DNA of 64,000 bases from Massilia sp. BJB1822 (GTDB lineage Bacteria; Pseudomonadota; Gammaproteobacteria; Burkholderiales; Burkholderiaceae_D), in NCBI RefSeq assembly GCF_013369485.1, contig NZ_JABWEB010000002.1, positions 620,001-684,000 of the forward strand. The letters run 5' to 3'. The notes under the pieces were generated by a model that saw nothing but the letters and a program-made list of their open reading frames with translations, was not told the DNA's origin and did no database searches. Positions 26,837 through 35,534 of this stretch are shown one piece after another; position 1 is the stretch's first letter, and each line of letters opens with the position of its first letter. Made by a program: the position numbers and the translations under genes.

Positions 26837-27357
26837 GCTATGGGACTTACATAGCGGGTTCGGGAATGCGGACGAAGGAGCAAATCTTAAAAGAAGCGAC
26901 GGATGCCTTGGAGCGAATCAAGAAAAATCGATTCAAGATGTATAAGTAATTCTTGGGTACTGCATCAAAAAATGCACCGCAGAGGCATTGCAGACAAAAG
27001 ATTACGGCGTCTCATTCCAGCGATGCGTGACCAAGTGCATGGCTGATCCGAACTGCCCCTGACACGATTTTTAACTGGAGATGTTATGAAGACAGAAGTT
27101 GCGCAGGAACTAAGCAATCAACTTAGCGATATTTTGAGACAATTGGACAACTCTGTGCGCTTGGTAATGGAAAATTGTAAGGAAGAGGAATTCCATTCAT
27201 TCCGTGAGGGAATCGGCAAGGTCATGGGAGTGCTGGTGCTCGATGTAATGGAGCCTCTTTACGCAACCAATCCAGAGGTGAAGCCAGCGGATTACACGTA
27301 GCTGCTTATATTGGCTCGACGTCCAGGTAGTCGAAAGAGATTGAGAAAGAATGCGTC
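26837..27357 (+). repeat. Long direct repeat, copy 1 (partner 52096-52616)
   Basis: About 520 bp nearly identical to 52096-52616, same orientation, constant offset of 25,259 bp. It holds the last 35 codons or so of the TPR-like gene (without its front), a 136-nt spacer and the 71-residue gene. It then covers the start region of the second paralogue, whose ATG is lost here. Differences are a small number of single bases (for example R/G and V/A changes in the 71-residue protein). Confidence 0.93.
27086..27301 (+). CDS. Small helical protein, paralogue of genes behind the Rhs locus
   Basis: A 71-residue acidic, all-helical protein. It differs from the product at 52345 by only a few residues and is more distantly related to the 70-residue product at 52596 (shared F..REGIG..MG pattern and a PE..D tail). 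The ribosome-binding site CTGGAGAT precedes the ATG. Because the twin lies just behind an Rhs toxin gene, an immunity or accessory function is likely; here it is an orphan copy. Confidence 0.7.
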   Translation: MKTEVAQELSNQLSDILRQLDNSVRLVMENCKEEEFHSFREGIGKVMGVLVLDVMEPLYATNPEVKPADYT

Positions 27358-27476
27358 ATCATACCTCTGTCAAAACAATCATCGCGCAACGGCTCAATGT
27401 CAAGGCACCAAAATGCAAGTGGCCGAACTCAGCTAACCAATCCTTAGCAGAACAAAAAAGGAAGGAAGTAAGCAGG

Positions 27477-28415
27477 ATGATTGACAGAAACTACAGGACC
27501 GAGCAGCTTGCCTATAGAGAAATTCTTTCGAGGTCATGGGGGGAGGCGCCTGGCGCACCAAACGTAGCACATACATCCAGCAAACAGCTCATGTCGACGT
27601 ATTTAAATGATCCAAACAAAATAGGCAGTATTGCTATCGCTTTGGGATTTGTAGCTGACGAGGAGCTTTTGCTAGCGAGCAATCTGTTGGCTAAAGAAGA
27701 AACTGCTACGGCTTGGACATGGATGGATAGAGCCCAGGCAAATGCCGACCTCAGCCATCGCATCCTTGACCATGCTGTTTGGCGGCCATCGGCATATACC
27801 AGACAAGTATTCAATTTTGAGTATTTTGCCACCCACTTTGCATTGGCTCTTGCTCGCGGTACGGAGCAGAATATTCGGTGGTATGCGCAACAAACCTATA
27901 ACCTGATACAAGGTGGTCTTGCTGACGATAGTTGCCGCGCTACAGCTTTCGTTGACTTCTATTTCGATATGGCCGTCACCGTCTTGCGCAATAGATGGCG
28001 TTCCGCGGAGGAAATGAGTGAGCGGACGGAAATCTATCGGCACCTTTTCCTCTCCACCTCCGACGAGACGTCTGTACGGAAGATGTTGCATGCCTGTGCA
28101 CAGTACCATCTTGAACTTACGTGTACCGCCCCTGTAAATAATGACGAAGCTGCTCATCCATTCCGTGCCAGAGCTATTGGCCATGTCGCCTATGAATTGA
28201 TGGGCTGGATTGCTCTGTATAAGCGCTTCATTGGACCTCTTCACTTGGATAAATTACATTTGATGTTGCCGGCAACCTTCTTCAATCCGGTGCCGCGGCA
28301 GGCATATAGTGATGCGTTGGTCGAACAGATTAATGCCACTGCTAAAATTGCATTCTCGAATTCATGGGATGATGAGCAAGTACCTAATATTGATGCGTTA
28401 AGTCAGGATTTGTAG
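27477..28415 (+). CDS. Hypothetical all-helical protein, possible immunity protein
   Basis: A 312-residue, mostly helical cytoplasmic protein rich in Trp, Tyr and Ala, with no export signal. I do not firmly recognise it. Its length and helical repeat style recall large immunity proteins of polymorphic toxin systems (for example the Imm49 type), and it follows a copy of the small Rhs-associated gene. I prefer ATG 27477 (AAGGAAGGAAG upstream) over the start at 27351, since residues before it match the decayed second paralogue region rather than this protein. Confidence 0.6.
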   Translation: MIDRNYRTEQLAYREILSRSWGEAPGAPNVAHTSSKQLMSTYLNDPNKIGSIAIALGFVADEELLLASNLLAKEETATAWTWMDRAQANADLSHRILDHAVWRPSAYTRQVFNFEYFATHFALALARGTEQNIRWYAQQTYNLIQGGLADDSCRATAFVDFYFDMAVTVLRNRWRSAEEMSERTEIYRHLFLSTSDETSVRKMLHACAQYHLELTCTAPVNNDEAAHPFRARAIGHVAYELMGWIALYKRFIGPLHLDKLHLMLPATFFNPVPRQAYSDALVEQINATAKIAFSNSWDDEQVPNIDALSQDL

Positions 28416-28438
28416 CCAAAGCGGTTTTATGCAAACGG

Positions 28439-28650
28439 GGATCTGTCAGAAATTTTGTGTGCGGGGCCAAAGTTGAATTAGCTGATCGCGTTCGTAGAAC
28501 GCTCCCCATACATGATGGCGAATTGGTTAACTACTTGCATCCAGATTCGTGCAAACATCCTCCAGTCCTTTTCAATATTACGCAAGGCCAGGAACAGCAG
28601 TTTGGTTGCCGCGTCGTTGGTAGGAAACTTGCCGCGATACTTCCCATTGC
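28439..28650 (-). pseudogene. IS256-family transposase, C-terminal relic
   Basis: The minus strand encodes about 55 codons ending at TAA 28478-28480: FPTNDAATKLLFLALRNIEK, then DWRMFARIWMQVVNQFAIMYGER. This is the C terminus of IS256/mutator-type transposases. A likely terminal inverted repeat GGATCTGTCAGAAATTTTGTG lies just outside at 28440-28460. The catalytic part is absent, so this is an end fragment only. Confidence 0.75.
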
Positions 28651-28816
28651 ACATCTGCCTTCAAGTAACCGACAGCAGTTTGCGCACCTTGGCAAGATGC
28701 CTCTCGCTGACCGGCACCACGCTTGTGCACCGCGGTGTCAGAGTGGGTGTTCCGTCAGCGCTGGTGCGCAGCGCTACTATCTGGTCCAGGTGTTACTTTT
28801 CGAAATAGATGCGACG

Positions 28817-29047
28817 TTTTTGAAATTACTGCGACGCGGCCTTTTCCGAGGACGTGAGGAATGCGTCTTTCTGACGCACAAGCAAACCATTGCAGCGTTG
28901 GAAGAATATCTTGAGCACCGCATCAAGCGACGACACGGGATGTCGGACGTTCCTGGCCGTCATCTCGGTCTTTGCCCAGAGTCCAAGCTGATTCTCACTC
29001 ACAATGGCTATAAGTTCGCGCTGAACACCAAGCGCATAGCTTTGTAG
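28817..29047 (+). pseudogene. Tyrosine-recombinase-like fragment
   Basis: The last 75 codons or so of an open frame read like the central part of a plasmid or ICE integrase: VFLTHKQTIAALEEYLEHRI, then GLCPESKLILTHNGYKFALN. The catalytic R-H-R-Y region is missing and the frame stops at 29047. Upstream the frame runs into unrelated sequence next to the IS256 relic. Assignment is from memory of similar proteins and is tentative. Confidence 0.4.
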
Positions 29048-29049
29048 TA

Positions 29050-29072
29050 AAAAAGGGGACGCGAAGTCCCCT
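29050..29072 (-). terminator. Intrinsic terminator of the peptidase operon
   Basis: On the minus strand a perfect stem GGGGAC/GTCCCC with a 5-nt loop is followed by TTTTTT. It lies 20 nt after the stop of the 63-residue gene and closes the minus-strand transcription unit. Confidence 0.85.
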
Positions 29073-29092
29073 CTGAATGCGACGGTAGCGGC

Positions 29093-29284
29093 TCAAAACG
29101 TCGGATCGTCGCTTGCCTCTGTGGTGGCTTGCGACCGACAAGGTATCGTCGCGCGCAGCATAGCCGCGATGTCGCCGCCGTAAGCCTGTGCCAGCAAGTC
29201 ACGCACATGGTCGAGCAATTCGAGCGGCGTGCAGGCCTGTTCCGAGGTCAGGTGCGTGAGCACGGGCAGCGTGCGCATCGTCAT
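29093..29284 (-). CDS. Small protein, last gene of the peptidase operon
   Basis: A 63-residue cytoplasmic protein, mostly helical (TPLELLDHVRDLLAQAYGGD), with no membrane segment and no known family. The ATG has AAGGGGGAA 4-5 nt upstream, a strong site. It lies 61 nt after the M15 peptidase gene and 20 nt before the terminator, so it belongs to the same transcription unit. It could be a regulator or an inhibitor of the enzymes encoded upstream, but nothing in its sequence shows this. Confidence 0.65.
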   Translation of the reverse strand: MTMRTLPVLTHLTSEQACTPLELLDHVRDLLAQAYGGDIAAMLRATIPCRSQATTEASDDPTF

Positions 29285-29345
29285 GCCGTTCCCCCTTGCA
29301 TGGCTTGCTGCTTGATTGTTTCATTTTAAGCCTTGGGTGGCTGCT

Positions 29346-30164
29346 TCAATAGACCGCCAGCTCGAAATGCATACCGTCGCATGACTTGCCCGTAAAATGG
29401 CCGCCCCAGGCGAAACCATGGTGGGCGAAGTAGGGCACCAGTTCGTGCAGGCTGCCTTCCAGACCGGCTGCTGCGGGCCGGCTGCCGTAGCCATTCCAAG
29501 CGGAATTGAGGTCAAGGGCGATCCCGAATGTGTGCGAGCTGAGTGGGCTGCTCGGGTCTCTGGAATGGTTCACGTGGCGTGGAAAATAGGCGCCGTCGCA
29601 GGTGAGCAGACGATCGCTCACTGCCGGGCCAGCGGCCTGAATCGAATCGAACACGCTCTGGAATGTAGCCAATGCCATGCGGTGTACCCGCAGCCGTTGC
29701 AAGCCCATATTGGCTAGCAGCGGATGGAGGAAGTCGACGATCTGATTGGCTTCCCAGGGTGGCGCCAGCGTGACGCTACCGTCCACATTATGGCCGAGGG
29801 CAGTGATTGGGCCATAACGGGCATTCAATTGGGCAGCATCCAGCGGCCGGATGGTGCCGTCCTGGCGCCGGTTCACCTGAAGAGGCGCGGGCAGCGCGGG
29901 CAGCGCCGCAGCGGGCAGCACCCGGTCCACCCCGCCGGCCCAGACATACTGACCGCCGGCGGCGAGCCGGTACCAGTGCGAATTGTCGAGAAAGGTTTCC
30001 GCATCGAGCAACTGGTCTGCCAGCAAAGTATCGTAAGGTTGCCGCCTTGCCACCAGCGCGGCGGTGCGGGTGGGCGCCGCGCGCACATTGAGCCTGGTGC
30101 GCACGCGCAATTCTACCGGGGTGGGATACGCCGCGATCAGGGTGCCATTAGCCGACATAGTCAT
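29346..30164 (-). CDS. SH3-M15 metallopeptidase (D,D-/L,D-carboxypeptidase-like)
   Basis: A 272-residue protein. Residues 20-85 are an SH3-like domain (RTRLNVRAAPTRTAALV, then HWYRLAAGGQYVWAGGV). Residues 135-272 are an M15-type zinc peptidase with SSHTFGIALDLNS (His211, Asp218) and GMHFEL (His266) as the metal ligands. Such enzymes cut peptidoglycan stem peptides. There is no signal peptide or membrane segment, as in phage endolysins, so it must leave the cytoplasm by another route or act on a cytoplasmic target. The start overlaps the upstream gene by 17 nt; an ATG 6 nt further in has better spacing from GGAAGG. Confidence 0.85.
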   Translation of the reverse strand: MTMSANGTLIAAYPTPVELRVRTRLNVRAAPTRTAALVARRQPYDTLLADQLLDAETFLDNSHWYRLAAGGQYVWAGGVDRVLPAAALPALPAPLQVNRRQDGTIRPLDAAQLNARYGPITALGHNVDGSVTLAPPWEANQIVDFLHPLLANMGLQRLRVHRMALATFQSVFDSIQAAGPAVSDRLLTCDGAYFPRHVNHSRDPSSPLSSHTFGIALDLNSAWNGYGSRPAAAGLEGSLHELVPYFAHHGFAWGGHFTGKSCDGMHFELAVY

Positions 30165-31971
30165 CGTCCTTCCAGGTGGCAGGGGTGAGCAAGAGTTCCT
30201 GAATCTGGGTCGCGGTCAGTTGCCCGGTCACCACCGCGCCATGCGCGCTTTGCCATGCGGAAATGGCGGTCCGGGTCAGTATGCCTATCCGTCCATCCTG
30301 TTCGGTGGCAGGAATGCCCAGCGAGCGCTGGATGCGGGTGATGTCGTCTTCGTTCAATGCCAGCTCAGCGGCGTTCATGGCATCGCTCGATGCCGGCCGC
30401 AGCATGCCGTCGGCGCTGGCGCCAGACTGCGTCAGGGTACTTGGCGCCGCGCCGGGGGCGCCGTCTTTCGCCTTGGCGTCGGCGCTTGGATCGGCGCCGC
30501 TGCTGCGCATCTTGACCAACTTGCTGAGCAAATCGAACCAGAACGGCGCGCCCAGCGTCGCCCCCATGGCCGTGATCAGCCAGCCGGCAACCATCAGCAG
30601 CCAGTTCTTCATGTCGGCGCCCGAACTTAAACCCCACGGGGTCGATTCCGGACAGCTGGTGCCGGCTGCCTTCTTGTTCCGGTCGCAAGAACCGAAAAAG
30701 GCCAGCCAGTTGCTGTCGCTCCATCCGATCGGCATGGTGGAGTCACTCAGCACACCTAGACTTTGCAAGCGTTCACACAAGGCGCGTTCGGCCGACTCGC
30801 TGGACTTGATCTCGTCACAGCGCGCACGCAAGACGGCGGCGGCCAGGTCGTTGCCCATGAGCGCGTCGCGCGTGAGTCTTTCCTGGACAATGGCGGTACG
30901 CAGTGCGGCATTTGCCTCGCCGAGCCGGGTGCTGACGGGACACAGGATGCTGTCGGCTGGGCTGCAGGGCTTGTCCTTGAGCGCGCCGGCGGGCAGCAAG
31001 AGTTGCAGGTCGTCCAGATTCGAATCGAACAGGACGCCTGCTTCCATGCGCGCGGCCTTGCGCTTGGCGTCGTTGCCGGAAGTGTCGCGTTCTTTGGCGA
31101 GGAAGGAACTCAGATTGGTGACGGCGCGCCTGGCCTTCATCAATTCTTCGGCCTGGGCGCTGGCCTGCTTGCCGGCCGCAGGCTCGCCTAGCTTTTCAAG
31201 GTTGACGCGCAAAATGACGAGTGCCTTGTCTACCGCATCGAAATCGGGATTGACATTGCGCGCTGGCGCCGCCCCAGCCTGGACCACGGCGCCAGGCACC
31301 GGCACCACCACGCCGTTCTGGAGCTGATACGCCTGCAGCGCGACCTCGGCCTGGGCCACCGCCAATTTGCGCAAGGCGGCGTCATGCCACAGGGCCTTGC
31401 AGATGACGATGGGATTGATGTTCATGGCCACGGCCAGGACCAGGCCGATCAAGAACAGATTGCGCTGGTTTTCGCGCTTGTACCAGCCGCTGGAGCGTTC
31501 GCCGACTGCTTCGAACCAGGCTTGCAAACGCTTCTCGTACACTTGCCAGTCATGCTCGGCGCCTGGCAACAAGGCCGTCAAACTTTGCAGAAAATTGCTT
31601 TCATCATCCTTGACGAGTTTTCTCGCCAGCTCCTGGACCATGATGGCAGGCGAATCGGGGCGCATATTCGCGGTGTACTTGCTCAAGAAGCCGAGCAGGC
31701 CAGTCACGAAGACATCGCCCGCCAGATACGAGGGCGGGCGCGCATCCTTGTTCTTGCGCTCCATGGCCATGGACTTGAGCAAGGGATGGTCGAGGATCTG
31801 CTTTGCCAGGGCGTCATTGTCCCCCACCAGCGAGCCGACCATCTTCACCAGATTCTCGCCACGGCGGTTCTTGCAGGCGGCCCAGGCTTCCTGCACCGCC
31901 GTCACAATCAGGCTGGACAAGGCGAATACCAGTACCAGTCCGATCGCAACATCAAGCATTCGGGTATCCAT
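30148..31971 (-). CDS. Membrane protein with C-terminal peptidoglycan-binding domain
   Basis: A 607-residue protein with a membrane segment at residues 7-28. A helical charged region follows, then a second hydrophobic segment (LFLIGLVLAVAMNINPIVI), a long middle region, a third segment (WLLMVAGWLITAMGATLG) and a C-terminal PG-binding domain of about 60 residues (DDITRIQRSLGIPATEQDGR, then GILTRTAISAWQ). It would anchor a complex in the inner membrane and hold the cell wall. I start at ATG 31971 (GAGGGG upstream); the frame is open beyond, but that part overlaps the previous gene and is not protein-like. It is coupled to the M15 gene downstream. Confidence 0.8.
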   Translation of the reverse strand: MDTRMLDVAIGLVLVFALSSLIVTAVQEAWAACKNRRGENLVKMVGSLVGDNDALAKQILDHPLLKSMAMERKNKDARPPSYLAGDVFVTGLLGFLSKYTANMRPDSPAIMVQELARKLVKDDESNFLQSLTALLPGAEHDWQVYEKRLQAWFEAVGERSSGWYKRENQRNLFLIGLVLAVAMNINPIVICKALWHDAALRKLAVAQAEVALQAYQLQNGVVVPVPGAVVQAGAAPARNVNPDFDAVDKALVILRVNLEKLGEPAAGKQASAQAEELMKARRAVTNLSSFLAKERDTSGNDAKRKAARMEAGVLFDSNLDDLQLLLPAGALKDKPCSPADSILCPVSTRLGEANAALRTAIVQERLTRDALMGNDLAAAVLRARCDEIKSSESAERALCERLQSLGVLSDSTMPIGWSDSNWLAFFGSCDRNKKAAGTSCPESTPWGLSSGADMKNWLLMVAGWLITAMGATLGAPFWFDLLSKLVKMRSSGADPSADAKAKDGAPGAAPSTLTQSGASADGMLRPASSDAMNAAELALNEDDITRIQRSLGIPATEQDGRIGILTRTAISAWQSAHGAVVTGQLTATQIQELLLTPATWKDDDYVG

Positions 31972-31978
31972 GGGCCCC

Positions 31979-33364
31979 TCAATTAATGTCGTTATAGAAC
32001 AGGTGGTTGCCGATCCGGGCGCAAGTGGCATGGCCACGGGCCCAGCGCGGCAGGGGAGACAGCGTGCGCGCGTGATAGTGAGTCGCGCCGTTTGTCGAAT
32101 CGCTGAACGCCTCCCTAATGCTGAGCACGTTGGCAATGGCGCGTCCGGCGATCGCGTAGGCGTCGGCGAGCTCAGCTGCATTCGCGTCGAGCTTGAGCAT
32201 GGCCGCGTAGTTGCGGTCATTCTGGTTCCAGCAGCTGAACTGGTAGGGCTTGCGGCACACCTCGATCACGCTCTTGCCCCAGTAGGTTTGGCGCTTGACC
32301 CGGTTCAGCACCACGCAGGCCACCGCTTCCATTCCGGCGCTGCCTTCGCCGCGCGCCTCGCCCCAGAGCGTGCGTGCCAGTACCAGTTGGACTTCGTTCG
32401 GCATGGCCGGGCTTGGCGGCGCGGCGGCTGCGGCCGTCAATGGCGGATTGGCCGGTGCGTGCAGCGGCATGCCGCGGTCGAGCACGGCGCAGTTGCACCA
32501 GTCCAGCACTTTCAGGATGGGGACGGCAATGCCGTTGCCCGCATTGTCGATCAGGCCGCCCGTGTGCATGGCAGCGATGCGCTCGCGATCGTTCCACAGG
32601 GGGGCGCCGCTGTCGCCTTCCTCGGGCAGTATCTGGGCCGAATAACTCAGGCCGCTGACCAGGCGAATATCGCCGCCATTCTTGCCCAGGGACAGGACGG
32701 CCGTTTCGTAGCCCAGCACGTCGAGCGGGATTGCCATGCCGCGCGTGCGCAAGCTCAGGCGTTCGCCGATGCGCGCTTCCGCCACGCCCTTGGAAAGGGG
32801 CATGCCGTATTCGATCAAGTCGCGCGCTTGGTCCTGCTCCAGCCTGGTCAAGCCCGCATCGAGCGCGGTATCGGGCTGGCCTATATGAAACGACGGGGTC
32901 CAGTCGACCAGCTTTCCGTTGACGCCTTGCCCACTCTGGCTTTCCCTCAAGACGACGCGGTCGCCTGGCGCTGCATTGGGCGAAGCCGCCAGCACATGAC
33001 CGGAAGTCAAGGCGTACAGGGTCTGCAATTGTCGATGGCGGACCAGTGCGGTTACCGTGCCTTCTACGCTTGGGCAGGAGACGTTGGCTGCCAACATCCA
33101 CGCTGCATGCAGGCGCCCATGCGCACTGCGCCGCGCCAGGATGGGTAGTCGGCCACCATCGGCCAGCATCAGTGCGCCGGGCAAGCGGCAGGCGTCGCCA
33201 AAGCCGAGCTGGATCGGCTGTCCAGGCCGCCAGGCGACGGAGCGCAAGTCATGCCATTGCGTCTGGCTCAGTCCGAATGGGGGGCGCTGTGGCAGGCCGA
33301 CCTGGCGCCGGCGCAAAGCATCGACAAAGGCGTTGTACGCCGCGCAGTGCAAGATCATGGCCAT
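31979..33364 (-). CDS. Fusion of trypsin-like protease and SleB/CwlJ cell-wall hydrolase
   Basis: A 461-residue two-domain protein. Residues 60-290 are a trypsin-like domain with a probable triad: His123 in ALTSGHV, an Asp in PDTALDAGL (165 or 169) and Ser252 in EEGDSGAPLW. After an Ala/Pro linker (305-322) comes a SleB/CwlJ hydrolase domain (326-461), with Glu336 in ARTLWGEARGEG as catalytic candidate and VACVVLNRVK. SleB-type enzymes cleave cortex or peptidoglycan glycans. There is no signal peptide. I know of no described fusion of this kind. The start at 33364 has AAGGG upstream and overlaps the lipoprotein gene end; ATG 33358 is the alternative. Confidence 0.85.
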   Translation of the reverse strand: MAMILHCAAYNAFVDALRRRQVGLPQRPPFGLSQTQWHDLRSVAWRPGQPIQLGFGDACRLPGALMLADGGRLPILARRSAHGRLHAAWMLAANVSCPSVEGTVTALVRHRQLQTLYALTSGHVLAASPNAAPGDRVVLRESQSGQGVNGKLVDWTPSFHIGQPDTALDAGLTRLEQDQARDLIEYGMPLSKGVAEARIGERLSLRTRGMAIPLDVLGYETAVLSLGKNGGDIRLVSGLSYSAQILPEEGDSGAPLWNDRERIAAMHTGGLIDNAGNGIAVPILKVLDWCNCAVLDRGMPLHAPANPPLTAAAAAPPSPAMPNEVQLVLARTLWGEARGEGSAGMEAVACVVLNRVKRQTYWGKSVIEVCRKPYQFSCWNQNDRNYAAMLKLDANAAELADAYAIAGRAIANVLSIREAFSDSTNGATHYHARTLSPLPRWARGHATCARIGNHLFYNDIN

Positions 33365-34887
33365 ACCGTGCCCTTGCAAGGATTGGGCTCGATCGCCAAA
33401 CTCTTTTGCATGGCCACATCGAGTTTGCCGCTTTCCGTCACCTTCATATGCTTCTGACAGGCGCGGATACGCGATTCGATTTGCGAGTCGCTCGCATCGT
33501 TGCTTAGCTCAAGGGCGGCCAATTCCTTGGGGCTGGCCTCGCCCGGCAGCTTGTCCTTGGCTTGGGCCTCGGGCGCAGACGCCGCCGGTGGGGTAGTTTG
33601 GGCCAGCGTCAGCGCCAGCACCAGCTTGCTTTCGGCAGAAACACAGGCATCGATCTTGGCCACGTTCAAGGTGGCCGGCATTTCTTGATTGAGTTTGAGG
33701 TGGCCGTTAAGCGCCACCATAGCGACGCGCACATCTTCCACCACCAACCATAACTCGCGGATCTTTCGCTTCGTTTCACCGTCGGCAGTGGCTACCGTTT
33801 TCTTCACATTGAGCGGTGCCTTGAACGCGGTGCGGGCCTGGAGCTGGCCTTTGGCGTTGACCTTGGCAGCCTTTTCGGCGGCGCGCGCATCGTTGAATTG
33901 CTTAATCAGCTCTGCCAGGTCGAACCCGGTACGCCTGATCGCGCCGTTGGTGGCGTTCATGACAGTGAGGGTATTGGTCCATAGCCGCAACCCCATACGG
34001 TCCGAGACCGAGCGGATGGTGCCGCTTTTCTTGAGCAAGACTTCGGCCAATGTGCGCACCTCGTTGGCGGTGGCGAACACTTCCTCGACTTCCGGTGCCG
34101 GTGTCGCGAACAGCGCCGGATTCTTGCGTGGTGCGCAGGCGGCTGCATGCAGGGCCTGGCTGGCCAGACATTGCTTGCGGAATTGGGCGCTGTTCGGCCC
34201 GCTCTCCACATCGCAGGTACTCTTGTTCCATGACTTGTTGCTGCAATCCTTGCTGGTCACCGACTCGCCAGCGACCTGTTGGGCATCATTCAGATCGCGA
34301 TAGCGGATCAGGAGCAGGTCCAATTTCGTCAGTGCATTCTGCAAGGCCGTGTCGGCCTGGACCATGCGTTGGCTGCCCGTCATCGGTTCTTCGGGCGACG
34401 TGGTCGCATCCTGGTAGCGGATCGCATAGGGCAGGGCTTCGTTCAGCAGGCAGATCAAGCTGTCCGTCGCCTGGTTGTAGGCGGTGGCGCGGTCACCCCA
34501 CTTGACGCCGGTCCCGGCGGTATAAGCTGCCGTTCCCAGCGTGGCGGCAGCAGCGGTCGTCTTGGTGTTGGGATCGGTGAGGCCTTTGTAGGCGGCCAGC
34601 GCAGTAAGCCCAATCAGAAAATTGCCCACGTGCTGGGGTACGGCATCGTCAACTGCAGCCTTGATGGTGTAATGACGCAGCAACCTGTAGGTCCGCTTGA
34701 CCGATTCGTCCATGTTTGGCGGTGGGTGGCTGAATTTCTCGCGTTCTGCAGGGGGCAAGGAAAGTGGGGCGGGATCGAGAACCTCCCATTCCTTGGGATA
34801 GACCTGCGGCTGCTCGAATATGGCGCAGCCGGCACACATGGACAGCACAGCGCAGACGATGCTTCGCTTGATTGCCTGACTTGCCAC
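33355..34887 (-). CDS. Large lipoprotein, first gene of the peptidase operon
   Basis: A 510-residue protein with a lipoprotein signal (basic start, hydrophobic core, SMCAGC with Cys21 lipidated). Residues 85-130 include a hydrophobic Ala/Gly-rich stretch (FLIGLTALAAYKGL), followed by a long helical domain with a disulfide-prone Cys cluster (SKDCSNKSWNKSTCD) and a C-terminal part that weakly resembles a wall-binding repeat. It would sit at the outer or inner membrane facing the periplasm. It opens the five-gene unit and overlaps the protease/hydrolase gene. Family unknown; a scaffold or sensor role is inferred. Confidence 0.75.
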   Translation of the reverse strand: MASQAIKRSIVCAVLSMCAGCAIFEQPQVYPKEWEVLDPAPLSLPPAEREKFSHPPPNMDESVKRTYRLLRHYTIKAAVDDAVPQHVGNFLIGLTALAAYKGLTDPNTKTTAAAATLGTAAYTAGTGVKWGDRATAYNQATDSLICLLNEALPYAIRYQDATTSPEEPMTGSQRMVQADTALQNALTKLDLLLIRYRDLNDAQQVAGESVTSKDCSNKSWNKSTCDVESGPNSAQFRKQCLASQALHAAACAPRKNPALFATPAPEVEEVFATANEVRTLAEVLLKKSGTIRSVSDRMGLRLWTNTLTVMNATNGAIRRTGFDLAELIKQFNDARAAEKAAKVNAKGQLQARTAFKAPLNVKKTVATADGETKRKIRELWLVVEDVRVAMVALNGHLKLNQEMPATLNVAKIDACVSAESKLVLALTLAQTTPPAASAPEAQAKDKLPGEASPKELAALELSNDASDSQIESRIRACQKHMKVTESGKLDVAMQKSLAIEPNPCKGTVWP

Positions 34888-34897
34888 AGCTGCCTCC

Positions 34898-34936
34898 GTT
34901 ATCGTGATAACGTTGCAAAAGTAGGATTTCTCCTAC
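34898..34936 (-). promoter_or_regulatory. Two palindromes upstream of the peptidase operon
   Basis: GTTATCGTGATAAC (34898-34911, 6-bp arms) and GTAGGATTTCTCCTAC (34921-34936, 6-bp arms) lie 11-50 nt before the lipoprotein start codon. The following AT-rich DNA (34975-35030) could carry the promoter. They look like operator sites for a dimeric repressor or, for the second, a short hairpin in the leader. Confidence 0.55.
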
Positions 34937-35073
34937 GATTGTCGGACGGCGCTGATCAAAACAATCTATCCTAATGTCACAATCGTAAAAAAAGACAATT
35001 ATGTGTCACTATAACAACAATCATGACCGGTAAGTCAAGGGCGCCCCCCCGCGCGCGCCGGAGGCGCCGCGAA

Positions 35074-35337
35074 TCAGCCGCGCAGTCTCCGCTTGTGCGT
35101 TAGCATCAAGGCGAGCAAGCCTAATCCCAGCAGGGCTGCGGGAACCGGTTCAGGAACTGCCTGAAGTTCCATGATGCAGCCCCATACGCCAACCGATTCG
35201 CCGCGATGGAATCCATAATTGATGTACAGATCGCTGATCGGATGCGGATACCGTCGCAGATCTGAAGGCGATTGCTGCATACAGCGGAGGCATGGCCCTC
35301 GACGCAGGCAAATATACGGTTGGAGGCCTGACGGCAA
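35074..35337 (-). pseudogene. PEP-CTERM protein, C-terminal relic
   Basis: The end of an 87-codon frame is a textbook PEP-CTERM sorting tail: a VPEP motif, the hydrophobic helix AALLGLGLLALML and a basic end KRRLRG. The preceding residues do not look like a secreted domain and there is no signal peptide, so only the sorting tail of an exosortase substrate gene survives. Sequence from 35338 to 35530 contains further gene scraps that I cannot name. Confidence 0.65.
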
Positions 35338-35534
35338 TAGCTACACATGCAAGCGGCAAATGATCGCGGATCTACTTGAATAATGTCGTCGCCCCGCGCT
35401 AACGGCCGTTGATTTCAAAGCGATCGCTGCGCACGGTGGCGGTGTGGTGGTATTCGATCTCACCTACGACCAAGGGAAACAGCGCCGTGCATAGTACTCG
35501 CAACTATTTCGATATTTCCCGAACTCTGTCGCAG

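Noticed and set aside
31367..33148. Plus-strand open frame of about 590 codons across the peptidase operon
   Set aside because: It runs antisense to two recognisable proteins (PG-binding protein and protease/SleB fusion) and shows no domains itself.
34279..34974. Plus-strand frame antisense to the large lipoprotein gene
   Set aside because: No ribosome-binding site or domain, while the opposite strand has a clear lipoprotein signal and operon context.
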